From Thermoactinomyces sp. DSM 45891 (lineage in GTDB: Bacteria > Bacillota > Bacilli > Thermoactinomycetales > Thermoactinomycetaceae): a DNA stretch of 64,000 nucleotides. The DNA lies in assembly GCF_900119485.1 (NCBI RefSeq), contig NZ_FPJZ01000001.1, positions 586,482 through 650,481 on the forward strand, given 5' to 3'. Positions 44,748 through 53,986 of the stretch are shown here, in pieces; the first letter of the stretch is position 1, and each line of letters starts with the position of its first letter. The notes under the pieces were generated by a model that made no database searches, was not told the DNA's origin, and saw only the letters and a program-made list of their open reading frames with translations. The position numbers were made by a program, and so were the translations under genes.

Positions 44748-45449
44748 ATGTATAAAATTATGATTGTAGAAGACGACATCAAGATCACCGAATTGCTACA
44801 ATCCTATCTCGAAAAATATGGTTACCAAGCTGTGATCACAACTGATTTTGATCATGTCTTAACCCAGTTTAAAGAAGTGAATCCCGATCTAGTTCTGCTA
44901 GATGTCAATTTACCGAAATACGATGGATACTTCTGGTGTCGTCAGATTCGGGCTGTATCAACGTGTCCGATTCTCTTTATCTCTGCTCGCTCTGGGAAGA
45001 TGGAGCAAGTGATGGCACTGGAAAATGGAGCCGACGATTATATCACCAAGCCCTTTCACTTCGAGGTAGTGATGGCTAAGATCGGTAGCCATCTCAGACG
45101 GAACTACGGTATCTATGCTCATAAACAAGGGGAGCGGGTCATCGAACTATCTGGACTCATACTCCAGCCAGAAAGACTAGAACTAACCTATCAGGATATA
45201 AAAATAGAATTGAGCCATAAAGAAACTATTTTACTCCAAACCCTAATGGAGCGCCCCACCCGCATTGTAAGCAGGGACCGTCTACTTGAGAAACTGTGGG
45301 ACGGAGAAACCTTTATCGATGCTAACACCTTAAATGTATACATGGCACGTACTCGTAAAAAGCTTCAAGAACTGGGCGTTCCAGATGCGATCGAGACCGT
45401 GAGGGGAGCAGGTTATATGTTAAAAGTAACGTGGGGGCAGGTAGAATGA
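44748..45449 (+). CDS. bceR: BceR-like response regulator (OmpR family)
   Basis: The receiver domain (residues ~1-115) has EDD near residue 9, phospho-acceptor Asp in LLDVNLP near 52 and the Lys of KPFHFEV. A winged-helix DNA-binding domain (~135-230) follows, with LSHKETILLQTLMERP and NTLNVYMARTRKKL. It overlaps the kinase gene by four bases (ATGA). With the kinase and permease next door it forms a Bce-type peptide sensing and detoxification module. The likely targets are the CTTACA-N4-nnTAAG boxes at 32.26, 46.48 and 61.62 kb. Confidence 0.92.
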   Translation: MYKIMIVEDDIKITELLQSYLEKYGYQAVITTDFDHVLTQFKEVNPDLVLLDVNLPKYDGYFWCRQIRAVSTCPILFISARSGKMEQVMALENGADDYITKPFHFEVVMAKIGSHLRRNYGIYAHKQGERVIELSGLILQPERLELTYQDIKIELSHKETILLQTLMERPTRIVSRDRLLEKLWDGETFIDANTLNVYMARTRKKLQELGVPDAIETVRGAGYMLKVTWGQVE

Positions 45450-46432
45450 GACTCTTTCTACGGGATCACCTCCCTCTCTGCATTCTTACCATCATTCAAA
45501 TGTCGCTTACCTTTTTTATTCTTTGGCTCGAAGATGTGAAGAATCTATCTCTCTTACTCTATCCGATTCTCTTAAGCAGCTCTATTCTACTTGTGTACCT
45601 AATTTATCGTTTTATCAGCCTACGCTCCTTCTATGACCGCCTATCTAATCCGATCGAGACATTAAACGAATCGGTACAAGTAGTCGGCTATGCCCCGATG
45701 GCAGAGAAACTAGATCAATTATTAAACATCCAATTTCATCATTACCAAGACGGCTATATCCACTACAAACAAAAGCTAAGTGACCACATCACCTTTATCA
45801 ATCAGTGGGTTCACCAGATGAAAACGCCCATCTCCGTGATCGAACTCACTATTCAAGATGAAGATGCTCCTATCTTTACCAGTATCCATGAGGAGTTAGA
45901 CCGCTTACGAGAAGGGCTAGAGATGGTTTTATATGCTTCTCGTCTAGATGAATTTGAACATGACCTTCATATTGAATCCATCTCTCTACAACCTCTTGTG
46001 AGGGACGTGATTTCAAATCATAAGCGCTTGTTTATCCGCAATCAAGTATATCCCGTTGTACAAATCAACCCAGAGGTAAAAATATACTCTGATGAAAAAT
46101 GGTTGGAGTTTATCCTGATTCAGTTGCTTACAAATGCCGTTCGCTATTCGGCTGGTTCTGGTGAAGAAGTTGTCGTAGCCACTTACACGAAAGAGAATCG
46201 AGTCGTGTTAGAGATCACAGATCACGGGATCGGTATTCCCAAGCAAGACATCCGTCGTGTGTTTGACCCTTTCTTCACAGGGCAACACGGGAGGGAATAT
46301 CGAGAGTCAACGGGTATGGGGCTTTATCTGGTAAAAGAAATCGGTAAGCGGTTAGATCATCAAGTGGAGTTGGAATCTCAAGTGGGTGTAGGTACGACGG
46401 TACGATTATATTTGCAGACAGTTGAGGTATAA
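45446..46432 (+). CDS. bceS: BceS-like intramembrane-sensing histidine kinase
   Basis: A 328-aa kinase with two N-terminal membrane helices (about residues 12-30 and 36-56) joined by a very short loop. It therefore lacks an extracellular sensor domain, as in BceS-type kinases that sense through their ABC permease. The phospho-acceptor His lies in WVHQMKTPISV near residue 120. The ATP-binding site includes ITDHGIGIP, PFFTG and STGMGLYLVKEIG. The ATG at 45446 lies within the stop region of the regulator gene. The permease it would need is encoded two genes downstream. Confidence 0.93.
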   Translation: MRLFLRDHLPLCILTIIQMSLTFFILWLEDVKNLSLLLYPILLSSSILLVYLIYRFISLRSFYDRLSNPIETLNESVQVVGYAPMAEKLDQLLNIQFHHYQDGYIHYKQKLSDHITFINQWVHQMKTPISVIELTIQDEDAPIFTSIHEELDRLREGLEMVLYASRLDEFEHDLHIESISLQPLVRDVISNHKRLFIRNQVYPVVQINPEVKIYSDEKWLEFILIQLLTNAVRYSAGSGEEVVVATYTKENRVVLEITDHGIGIPKQDIRRVFDPFFTGQHGREYRESTGMGLYLVKEIGKRLDHQVELESQVGVGTTVRLYLQTVEV

Positions 46433-46477
46433 ACAGCTATCCCATCAGGTAGCCGTCTTTTATTCGTCTAGCAGAAC

Positions 46478-46493
46478 CTTACAAAAAAGTAAG
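46478..46493. promoter_or_regulatory. BceR-like operator upstream of the ATPase remnant and permease
   Basis: CTTACAAAAAAGTAAG matches the box at 32255 with one change in the right half-site. TTAGAA, 18 bases and TAAAGT follow at the same spacing as at 32.2 kb, and the sequence in between (AAGCTAA, CGTTAGA) is also alike. The two promoters are therefore homologous. Confidence 0.65.
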
Positions 46494-46580
46494 ATTGATT
46501 AAGCTAATTCGTTAGAAACAATTCCCCTTCTCCGGTAAAGTATGAATCATCCAACCACAGCCAAACGGAGGAGAATGTAC

Positions 46581-46853
46581 ATGTTACAAGTACAACAACT
46601 AAACAAAATCTATACTGGAAAAGTAGCGACGAAAGCGCTGGTAGACATCAATCTAACGATCGACCAAGGTGAATTTGTGGGGATTATGGGTCCATCGGGA
46701 AGTGGGAAAACGACACTACTAAACATGGATACGCTCACCATCGCCGAAAAAATTCGCTGCGAAGATAACAGGCAACAATTCTTCCAAGAAATCATTGATA
46801 TGCTTTCGCTTTTAGGAGGGGACAATCATGAACTTTCGTCAGTTCGCATTTAA
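46581..46853 (+). pseudogene. Bce-type ATPase remnant with two in-frame internal deletions
   Basis: The 90-codon frame keeps the first ~50 residues including Walker A (GPSGSGKTTLLN). It then jumps to DTLTIAEKI, which belongs after the Q-loop, and jumps again to the C-terminal RQQFFQEIIDMLSLLGG. Compared with the intact copy at 31399-32172, the Q-loop, ABC signature, Walker B and switch His are all missing. It cannot be an ATPase. Both deletions preserve frame, and its end still overlaps the permease start by 26 bases. ATG 46581 with GGAGGAG 7 bases upstream is preferred over the ATG two codons earlier. Confidence 0.85.
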
Positions 46854-48753
46854 GAATGTAAAGCGAAATGTTAGAGCCTATTTGGCTTATTTCCTAAGTA
46901 GTTCATTCGCAGTTATGATCTTCTTTATCTATGCGATGTTTATTTTCCACCCCGATTTAGCCAAAACGCGTCTAGGTGAGAAAACTCAAATATTTCTATC
47001 TATAGCAGAAGTTATTGTGTTTGGCTTCGCTTTCTTTTTTGTCCTCTACTCAATAAGCTCCTTTTTAAAAGTAAGAAACAAAGAATTTGGTATATTAACC
47101 ATACTAGGGGCTCAAAAAAAACAGTTAAATCGACTTATCTTTTTTGAAAATATACTGATCGGGTCGTTTTCGATCTTAGCTGGGATCGTCTGTGGGCTGT
47201 TTCTCGCCAAATTTTTTCTCCTATTAGGAGCAAAAGTCGTGGGAGTAAATGAACTTCCCTTATATCTTCCTGTAAAAGCAACTGGATTAACGATTGTTTC
47301 CTTTTTAGTGTTATTTATCATTGTTTCATCTCTGGTCCTATGGTTGATTCGCTCCCATCGTGTTCTTGAATTATTAACGGGATCAAGTAAGCCGAAGACC
47401 GAGCCCAAAGTTTCCATTCTCCTTGCTCTTCTATCAATCGCTTGTATGTTTAGTGGCTTACTTGTCCTCTATCTACCAAAGAATTTTTCGCAGATGACTA
47501 TGTTATCATTTCTTGGATTAGGAATCATCGGTACTTATTTCTTTTTTACTCAGTTTACTGGGGTCTCGATCCGTCTATTAAAGAAAAATCGTTCATTCTT
47601 TTGGCGAAATACTCACCTTCTTTGGGTCTCTGAAATGGCTTATAAAATCAAAGATAATGCTCGTATGTTTTTCATGGTCACGATTATGACAACTATGGCT
47701 TGCTCATCGATTGGTTTCTTCGTGGCTCGTAGTCAAGAAGCCGTAGAGAGCTTTAAGCAAGCACCTAACTCGTTGGCATATATTCCTTTTGAAGAAGCAC
47801 ACGACGAAAAAGATTCCATGCCTTATCAGAAACGGGAATGGTATCGTGACGTAGAAAAAATAGATCAGGCATTAAAACAAGCAAATGTAAAGTTTGATAA
47901 GGTCATTTACACAGATACCTACATCCCATTCCTTGAATTGGATTACAGTTCGGTCATAAGCTTATCTGACTATAACCAATTGGCAAAGATAGAAAAGCGT
48001 AAGGAGATAAGACCTTTAAACCCCAATGAAGCCGTGATCCATGTACACCAAAAAGCAAAGCACGAAGGTTTACAACAACTTAGCTTCGCCAAAGAAAAGA
48101 TAAACTTACGAATTGCGGAAGATGTAACAAGCGAAGAGTTTGATGTTGTCGTTTCGGATAAGACCTTTCAACAACTAAAAAATCATGGTAGTGCAGATAG
48201 CGCTGTTCGATACGTCATACCCGAATGGGATTACAAAACAAACAGAACATCCCCTAATCTCCTATTAACCCATTCGACTGAAATTCAAGTAGCTAAACAG
48301 ATGCAGACTACAGCTGCATCCAAAGAAGGTTTCATTTCTTCTCGGGGACTCCGTTATCTAACGGATAAAGCAGAGACAAATGTACCGTTATTCATCCTCG
48401 TTTTCATCGCAGCGATCTTTTCCGTCTCTGCTGCTAGCTTTATCTACTTTAAACTATATACCGAATTAAGACAGGACCAGCGCATCTATAACGGCCTATC
48501 GAAAATTGGGGTCAGCACCAAGGAAATGAACAGATCCGCTACTATTCAAATCGCGATCTTATTCTTTCTTCCTATGTTCGTCGCCGCTTTCGAAACCGTC
48601 ATTGGACTTATCGTCCTAAACAAACACTTTGGATATAAGCACATGTTTGTCCCTTCTCTCATCGGGGTTGGCTCCTTCTTCATCGCTCAGCTTATCTTCT
48701 TCCTCATCGTGCGTTATCGTTACATTTTGCAATTAAAACGTGCGATGATATAA
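46828..48753 (+). CDS. bceB: Bce-type ABC transporter permease (FtsX family), intact
   Basis: A 641-aa membrane protein with the BceB layout: a first helix after MNFRQFAFKNVKRN, three more helices in an FtsX-type group (~50-180), then further helices. A large extracellular domain of about 200 residues (~300-510) follows, and a second FtsX-type group closes the protein (LFILVFIAAIFSVSAASFIY onward). Such permeases recognise peptide antibiotics acting on the lipid II cycle and signal to the kinase. The ATPase gene just upstream is collapsed, so ATPase function must come from elsewhere, most simply the 31.4 kb gene. Confidence 0.93.
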   Translation: MNFRQFAFKNVKRNVRAYLAYFLSSSFAVMIFFIYAMFIFHPDLAKTRLGEKTQIFLSIAEVIVFGFAFFFVLYSISSFLKVRNKEFGILTILGAQKKQLNRLIFFENILIGSFSILAGIVCGLFLAKFFLLLGAKVVGVNELPLYLPVKATGLTIVSFLVLFIIVSSLVLWLIRSHRVLELLTGSSKPKTEPKVSILLALLSIACMFSGLLVLYLPKNFSQMTMLSFLGLGIIGTYFFFTQFTGVSIRLLKKNRSFFWRNTHLLWVSEMAYKIKDNARMFFMVTIMTTMACSSIGFFVARSQEAVESFKQAPNSLAYIPFEEAHDEKDSMPYQKREWYRDVEKIDQALKQANVKFDKVIYTDTYIPFLELDYSSVISLSDYNQLAKIEKRKEIRPLNPNEAVIHVHQKAKHEGLQQLSFAKEKINLRIAEDVTSEEFDVVVSDKTFQQLKNHGSADSAVRYVIPEWDYKTNRTSPNLLLTHSTEIQVAKQMQTTAASKEGFISSRGLRYLTDKAETNVPLFILVFIAAIFSVSAASFIYFKLYTELRQDQRIYNGLSKIGVSTKEMNRSATIQIAILFFLPMFVAAFETVIGLIVLNKHFGYKHMFVPSLIGVGSFFIAQLIFFLIVRYRYILQLKRAMI

Positions 48754-48767
48754 ATGCAAAAATGTAA

Positions 48768-48813
48768 AAAGAAGCACTCATCCCCTTACCATGTGGGAAA
48801 ATAGTGCTTCTTT
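48768..48813. terminator. Bidirectional terminator between the Bce permease and phnE
   Basis: AAAGAAGCACT (48768-48778) pairs with AGTGCTTCTTT (48803-48813) with A-rich and T-rich flanks, serving both convergent units. Confidence 0.75.
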
Positions 48814-48827
48814 CTTATTCCAATCTA

Positions 48828-49634
48828 CTACACTAATTTTCTACGGATACGCCCTGAAATAAAGTCGATTAAGGTTACCATCACAATGATACCTAACAAA
48901 ATAATCCCTACACGATCCCAATCACGGCTATGCATGGCAAAGATCATCGGAGCACCGATTCCGCCTGCGCCTGCGATACCGAGAATCGTAGCAGAACGAA
49001 CATTAATCTCGAAACGGTAGAGAGCGAGGGAGAGGAATTGTGGAACAACCTGCGGAACGACAGCAAACCAGAAGGACTTCATCCCGTTAGAACCCGCTGC
49101 TGACATCGCTTCCACCGGTCCCATGTCAATCTTCTCAATCTCTTCCGAGTTTAGCTTCCCTAACATCCCAATCGAGTGTAATCCGAGTGCAAGTACTCCA
49201 CAAAACGCACCAGGTCCAACCACCTTTACAAATAAGAGGGCCATTACTAACTCTGGAAAGGTACGAACAAAGCTAAGTACAATCTTCCCAGCTCCTGAAA
49301 AGATCTTCCATTTTACAACATTTTTCGCTGCCCATATCGAAAAGGGAATACAGATAAAGATAGAGATGAATGTACCTAAGAAGGCAATGGCTAAGGTTTC
49401 AATCATTAAAAACGTTAAATCCTCTCCATCTCCTGTATACACATAGGCCCAATCGGGATGAAGAATCCCATCTACAATCGCTCGTGACGTTTCTGTCGCA
49501 GTATCCTTAATCTCAATACTAGGCATACTAGCAAACGCCCATATACAGATCAACACGAAGATAGAAACCGATCCCCATCTAATAAGGCGCTGCTTTACTG
49601 GCGTTTTTGGCTTTTGAACATCTACTATCTTCAT
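48828..49634 (-). CDS. phnE: Phosphonate-type ABC transporter permease (second copy)
   Basis: An integral membrane permease of 268 aa. It has a first helix near residues 18-38 and a core of about five helices. The coupling segment is MGPVEAMSAAGSNGMKSFWF, followed by the typical PhnE ending EINVRSATILGIAGAGGIG. It overlaps the other permease gene by four bases, so the two probably form a heterodimeric channel. It is last in the phnD-phnC-phnE-phnE operon. Confidence 0.93.
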   Translation of the reverse strand: MKIVDVQKPKTPVKQRLIRWGSVSIFVLICIWAFASMPSIEIKDTATETSRAIVDGILHPDWAYVYTGDGEDLTFLMIETLAIAFLGTFISIFICIPFSIWAAKNVVKWKIFSGAGKIVLSFVRTFPELVMALLFVKVVGPGAFCGVLALGLHSIGMLGKLNSEEIEKIDMGPVEAMSAAGSNGMKSFWFAVVPQVVPQFLSLALYRFEINVRSATILGIAGAGGIGAPMIFAMHSRDWDRVGIILLGIIVMVTLIDFISGRIRRKLV

Positions 49635-50413
49635 ACCAGTCTCTCCCTTAACTTCGTACTAATCCAATCGATAATGACTACCACGACAAACATAGCTAAG
49701 ACAATCGTTGAAAGCTTATCATACTGTAAGAAACCGAGTACTTTTTCATAATTGACACCAATTCCCCCTGCGCCCACATAACCTAGAATGGCCGCCGCAC
49801 GAACATTAATCTCAAAAGTGTAAAGTACATAGGAGGTATAGGAGGCAAGAACTTGCGGAACCACAGCAAAACGGATCCAAACCAATTTTTTAGACCCTAC
49901 AGCCGTCATCGCCTCAAGGGGGCCTGGATCAATCGTCTCAATGGATTCATATAGTAATTTTGTAATAATTCCCATGGAGAAAAAAGCAATCGCCAGGATA
50001 CCTGGAATCATTCCCATTCCAAAAATGGCTACAAACAAAGCAGCAATCAACAGCTCCGGAATGGCCCGGATGATATTTAAAATGAAACGTGCTGGAATCG
50101 TAATCCACTTACTAAATAGATTGTTTGCTGCTAGAAAAGAGACTGGAATCGATAAAATAGCACCTAACAAAGTCCCGATAAACGCCATTCGAATCGTATC
50201 CAGTACGGGTGTAATAATAGGTTCTACATAACTCCAGTCCGGACTCGCCATACTGACTAAAATCGATTGCATGTTGGGTAAACCTGAAATCAAATCTTCT
50301 ACATAAGCCTTTGTATTCACTGAACTCGCATAAAATAAGATGAATAACAAAACCGCCGTAAGCAGGTGTTTCGTTTTTCTCGGCTTAGAAAGTAGCTTCA
50401 TTTGTTGCTCCAT
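49631..50413 (-). CDS. phnE: Phosphonate-type ABC transporter permease (first copy)
   Basis: A 260-aa permease homologous to its neighbour, with the coupling segment PGPLEAMTAVGSKKLVWIRF and EINVRAAAILGYVGAGGIG. About six helices are visible. The paired, unequal permease genes are a usual feature of phosphonate and phosphite importers. It starts 17 bases after the ATPase gene ends. Confidence 0.93.
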   Translation of the reverse strand: MEQQMKLLSKPRKTKHLLTAVLLFILFYASSVNTKAYVEDLISGLPNMQSILVSMASPDWSYVEPIITPVLDTIRMAFIGTLLGAILSIPVSFLAANNLFSKWITIPARFILNIIRAIPELLIAALFVAIFGMGMIPGILAIAFFSMGIITKLLYESIETIDPGPLEAMTAVGSKKLVWIRFAVVPQVLASYTSYVLYTFEINVRAAAILGYVGAGGIGVNYEKVLGFLQYDKLSTIVLAMFVVVVIIDWISTKLRERLV

Positions 50414-50430
50414 CGAACTTCCCTCCCCTC

Positions 50431-51183
50431 TTAGTTCATCTTCTCTAATTGACGACCATAAATATCCGCAAAACGCTCATCCGTCGCTTCTTCGACTGGT
50501 CCGTCAAATACGACCTCACCAGCACGCAATCCAATGATACGAGTCGCATATTTGCGAGCAAGATCGATATAGTGGAGGTTTACAATCGTGGTAATTCCAT
50601 CTTGTTCATTAATGTGCTTTAAATCATTCATTACTTGCTCCGTTGTTAGTGGATCAAGGGATGCAACTGGCTCGTCGGCTAAGATCAACTTTGCCTTCTG
50701 TGCAAGTACACGTGCAATCGAAACACGTTGTTGTTGTCCTCCTGATAATTCGTCCGCACGGGAGTATGCTTTTTCGAGCATATTTACTCGATTCAAGGCT
50801 TGAAACGCTAAATCTTTATCTTCTTTTGGGAACATTCCGAGTAACATGCGAAGAGTCCCATGATATGCGACACGACCCGATAGTACGTTGCGTAGTACAC
50901 TCGATCGCTTAACCAAGTTAAAATTTTGGAAGATCATTCCGATATCACGGCGCATCTTCAACAATTCTCCCCCACGAGCCGCTGTAATCGATTTCCCATC
51001 GACTAAGATTTCCCCTTCTGTAATTTCATGCAAGCGATTGATTGAGCGCAAAAAAGTGGATTTTCCTGCACCAGATAAACCCACAATCACGATAAACTCT
51101 CCCTTTTCTATCTTAAGATTGATATTTTTCAGGCCTTTTGTCCCATTTGGATATGTCTTAGATACATTTTTAAATTCGATCAT
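50431..51183 (-). CDS. phnC: Phosphonate-type ABC transporter ATP-binding protein
   Basis: An ATPase of 250 aa: Walker A GLSGAGKST, Q-loop GMIFQNFNLVKRSSVLRNV (characteristic of PhnC), signature LSGGQQQR, Walker B LILADEPVASLDP and switch His in NLHYIDLA. Start ATG at 51183 follows GGGGAGAG. The longer frame starting at 51222 runs into the hairpin region and lacks a ribosome binding site. A terminator-like hairpin precedes it, after phnD. Confidence 0.95.
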   Translation of the reverse strand: MIEFKNVSKTYPNGTKGLKNINLKIEKGEFIVIVGLSGAGKSTFLRSINRLHEITEGEILVDGKSITAARGGELLKMRRDIGMIFQNFNLVKRSSVLRNVLSGRVAYHGTLRMLLGMFPKEDKDLAFQALNRVNMLEKAYSRADELSGGQQQRVSIARVLAQKAKLILADEPVASLDPLTTEQVMNDLKHINEQDGITTIVNLHYIDLARKYATRIIGLRAGEVVFDGPVEEATDERFADIYGRQLEKMN

Positions 51184-51204
51184 CCTGGTCTCTCCCCTAT
51201 TCGC

Positions 51205-51239
51205 ATAAAAAACGACAACCAAACAGCTTGGTCGTCGTT
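51205..51239 (-). promoter_or_regulatory. Attenuator-like terminator between phnD and phnC
   Basis: AACGACAACCAA (51211-51222) pairs with TTGGTCGTCGTT (51228-51239) around 5 bases, with one G-U pair. On the minus strand six T follow. It would lower expression of the ATPase and permeases relative to the binding protein. Confidence 0.7.
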
Positions 51240-51273
51240 TTTCTCTGGCTGTTTCACCTGAAACAAATTTTAA

Positions 51274-52176
51274 TTAGTCTTTTTTTGCTTTCGTTTCATA
51301 CTCACGAACAGATGCAAATTTACTATCGTCCGTCTTCACATAGCCTTCATGTGTGTAGATGCTACGGAATACTTCCACTGCCTTTGGATCATTCGATAAA
51401 TCGAGGAAAGCTTGTGTTACTTTATCTTTTAAGGCTGGGTCTATACCTTGGCGAACTACAACCGTATCATTCGGAATCGGCTTCGTTACATAGATCACTC
51501 TTGTTTTAGCAAAAATATCTGGATGCTCTTTTTTCAGAGTGTTACGAGCATCTTGGAAAGTAGCCGCTGCATCCACATCACCGTTTAGCACAGATAGAAT
51601 CGCTTGGTCATGACCTTTAAGCGTAATCGGCTTCACGTCTTTAATGGGATCAATGCCTGCTTCTTTTAGCTCAACTGCAGGCCATACATAACCAGCAGAA
51701 GAGGTTACGTTTTGGAATGCAATCTTTTTCCCCTTCAAATCAGCGATCGATTTAATTGGTGAATCCGCTTTCACAACATACTGCGCTTTATAGTATTCTA
51801 CTTTGTCTTTCGTAGGGGATCCATCTTTCTCATTTACTCCATAACGAAGAGATTGTAGGATAACATCCACTGCATTTTTCTGTTTTGCAAGAACATAAGC
51901 AGATGGTGGTAAGAATCCGACATCCACTTTCTTCGAAGACATTGCCTCAATAATGGTTGGATAATCTGTGGATACCGAAACTTTTACCTTCATACCAAGC
52001 TTGTCCCCAAGCATTTTTTCAAGAGGTTTTGCTTTAGCCTCAAGGGTTTCAGCACTTTGAGATGGTACGAACTGGACGTTCAGTACTTTTTCTTCATCTT
52101 TCGGCTTGGTACAACCTGCCATCACACTGGCCGCGACTACGAGGGAAAGGCCGCTAGCCAGAACTTTCTTCATCAT
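51274..52176 (-). CDS. phnD: Phosphate/phosphonate-type substrate-binding lipoprotein
   Basis: A 300-aa lipoprotein (lipobox VMAGC, Cys at residue 21) with PhnD-family phrases: FVPSQSAETLEAKAKPLE, VDVGFLPPSAYVLA, DLKGKKIAFQNVTSSAGYVWPA and NGDVDAAATFQDA. The ligand could be a phosphonate, phosphite or a related compound. No C-P lyase or phosphonatase genes are present in the window to decide. The ATG lies 9 bases after GGGG. It is first in the operon. Confidence 0.93.
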   Translation of the reverse strand: MMKKVLASGLSLVVAASVMAGCTKPKDEEKVLNVQFVPSQSAETLEAKAKPLEKMLGDKLGMKVKVSVSTDYPTIIEAMSSKKVDVGFLPPSAYVLAKQKNAVDVILQSLRYGVNEKDGSPTKDKVEYYKAQYVVKADSPIKSIADLKGKKIAFQNVTSSAGYVWPAVELKEAGIDPIKDVKPITLKGHDQAILSVLNGDVDAAATFQDARNTLKKEHPDIFAKTRVIYVTKPIPNDTVVVRQGIDPALKDKVTQAFLDLSNDPKAVEVFRSIYTHEGYVKTDDSKFASVREYETKAKKD

Positions 52177-52330
52177 GAATGGATGCCCCTTTCAAATGTG
52201 AATGAATAATGTCCTCTGATATAGTATCATGTTTTCATACAATCATCAAAAGGATTTGTATATTAATTGATAATAAAATGTTGCATATATGTAAAAGACA
52301 TCTTATTACTAAGAAACAACGGAGGATATT

Positions 52331-53920
52331 ATGGAAAATAACCAAAGTAAAATGTGTCAAATTCTTGTGACGAGTGATGTTCACGGAACTATCTTACCCT
52401 TTCACTATGGAAACAAAGCAACTGATGAATTTGGCCTCGCGAAGATCGCAACCAAAATTCATCAGTTGCAGGATAAAGAGCCTAATACTTTTATCCTAGA
52501 TAATGGAGATAGCATCCAAGGCACTCCGCTCACCTATCATTACGTCAAAATGAACAAAGAGCAAACCATTCATCCCATCCCTTTACTCTTTAATCATATA
52601 GGTACGCATGCCGCTATTATCGGGAATCATGAATTTAACTACGGAACCGATGTCTTAAAGCAAGTTGTGCTAGAGTCTCAGTTTCCTTGGCTCAGCTGTA
52701 ATATCTTAGACGAAAAAACAGGCGAACCAGCCTTTGGAACCCCTTATCTCATTCACACTTTTCCAAACGGCATCCGCATGGGCATCATCGGAGCCACAAC
52801 CAGCTATATTCCAAACTGGGAAGAACCACATCATATTCAAGGGCTTCGATTCACTGATCCGATCGTGGAGTTAAATAAATGGGTTCGGGTAATTCGTGAA
52901 GTTGAGCAGGTTGATTTTATCGCTGTTTCCTACCATGGCGGATTTGAGCGAGATATAGACAGCGGAGAACCTACAGAACCACTCTCTGGGGAAAACGTCG
53001 GCTATGAAATCTGCTATCAAGTAGACGGCATCGATATTCTCATCACTGGACACCAACATCGTCACATTCCAAGCGGCAATATCAACGGAGTTCATATCAT
53101 TCAACCAGGAAGCCACGGAAACTTCGTCGGTCAAATCGAACTAGAGTTTGTCCTAGTGCAAGGTGACTGGCGACTCTTCCAAATTAAGAGCAGACTCCAT
53201 GACCTAGTAGGAATAGAACCAGATACAACGATCCTCCAAATGATTCAGCCCTATGAACAAGAAACGCAACAATGGCTCGACCAACCACTCGGGAGTATCG
53301 AAGGTGACATGATCGTGCATGATCCGATGCTAGTCAGAACGGGGGACCACCCACTCATCGAATGGATGAACCATGTGCAGATGGAACTAACAGGAGCAGA
53401 GATTTCCAACACGGCCCTATTTGACAATATAAGCCCGGGGATGCCTAATAACGTCACCATGAGGGACATCGTAGCTAACTATATTTATCCCAACACCCTA
53501 AAAGTATTACGTCTCAAAGGAAAAGATATCCTAGAAGCCCTTGAGCAAACCGCCACCTACTTCGCCCCTTATAACGGTGAGCAAATTGAGGTAAATCCAG
53601 CTTTCTTAGAGCCAAAACCACAGCATTACAACTTTGATATGTGGGAAGGGATTGAATACGAAATCAATATTAGCAAGCCTTTTGGCGAGCGCATCACGAA
53701 ACTAACTCGTAACGGGAAATCATTCGACCTAGAACAGGAATACGAAGTCGTGATGAACAACTATCGTGCCGCAGGTGGAGGCAACTACTTCATGTTCCAA
53801 AATAAACCGGTCGTCCGTGAGATCCCGACTGAGGTGTCAGAGCTTCTAGCTGACTACTTCCAACAAAAAGGAACGATTCGTGCAACTCTAAACCATAACT
53901 GGAAAGTAGTCGTAGAGTAG
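52331..53920 (+). CDS. 5'-nucleotidase/2',3'-cyclic phosphodiesterase family metallophosphatase, no signal peptide
   Basis: The N-terminal metallophosphoesterase domain (residues ~8-270) has TSDVHG, LDNGDSIQG, GNHEFNYG, YHGGFERD and GHQHRHIP, the complete two-metal site. The C-terminal nucleotidase domain (~315-525) has the substrate region (NNYRAAGGGNYFMF). The length (529 aa) and domains match UshA/YfkN-type enzymes, which are usually exported. Here the protein begins MENNQSKMCQILV with no signal sequence, so it is probably cytoplasmic. The ATG has GGAGG 5 bases upstream. It stands alone. Confidence 0.9.
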   Translation: MENNQSKMCQILVTSDVHGTILPFHYGNKATDEFGLAKIATKIHQLQDKEPNTFILDNGDSIQGTPLTYHYVKMNKEQTIHPIPLLFNHIGTHAAIIGNHEFNYGTDVLKQVVLESQFPWLSCNILDEKTGEPAFGTPYLIHTFPNGIRMGIIGATTSYIPNWEEPHHIQGLRFTDPIVELNKWVRVIREVEQVDFIAVSYHGGFERDIDSGEPTEPLSGENVGYEICYQVDGIDILITGHQHRHIPSGNINGVHIIQPGSHGNFVGQIELEFVLVQGDWRLFQIKSRLHDLVGIEPDTTILQMIQPYEQETQQWLDQPLGSIEGDMIVHDPMLVRTGDHPLIEWMNHVQMELTGAEISNTALFDNISPGMPNNVTMRDIVANYIYPNTLKVLRLKGKDILEALEQTATYFAPYNGEQIEVNPAFLEPKPQHYNFDMWEGIEYEINISKPFGERITKLTRNGKSFDLEQEYEVVMNNYRAAGGGNYFMFQNKPVVREIPTEVSELLADYFQQKGTIRATLNHNWKVVVE

Positions 53921-53935
53921 AGTAAGAGAATACTA

Positions 53936-53970
53936 GAAAAACGGTTTAGGAGTGTCCTAGACCGTTTTTT
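53936..53970 (+). terminator. Terminator after the nucleotidase gene
   Basis: An AAACGGTTTAGGA stem pairs with TCCTAGACCGTTT around a 3-base loop with one mismatch, followed by a T-run. It also lies at the end of the convergent DinB gene. Confidence 0.8.
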
Positions 53971-53986
53971 ATTTGGATGTTTTAAG

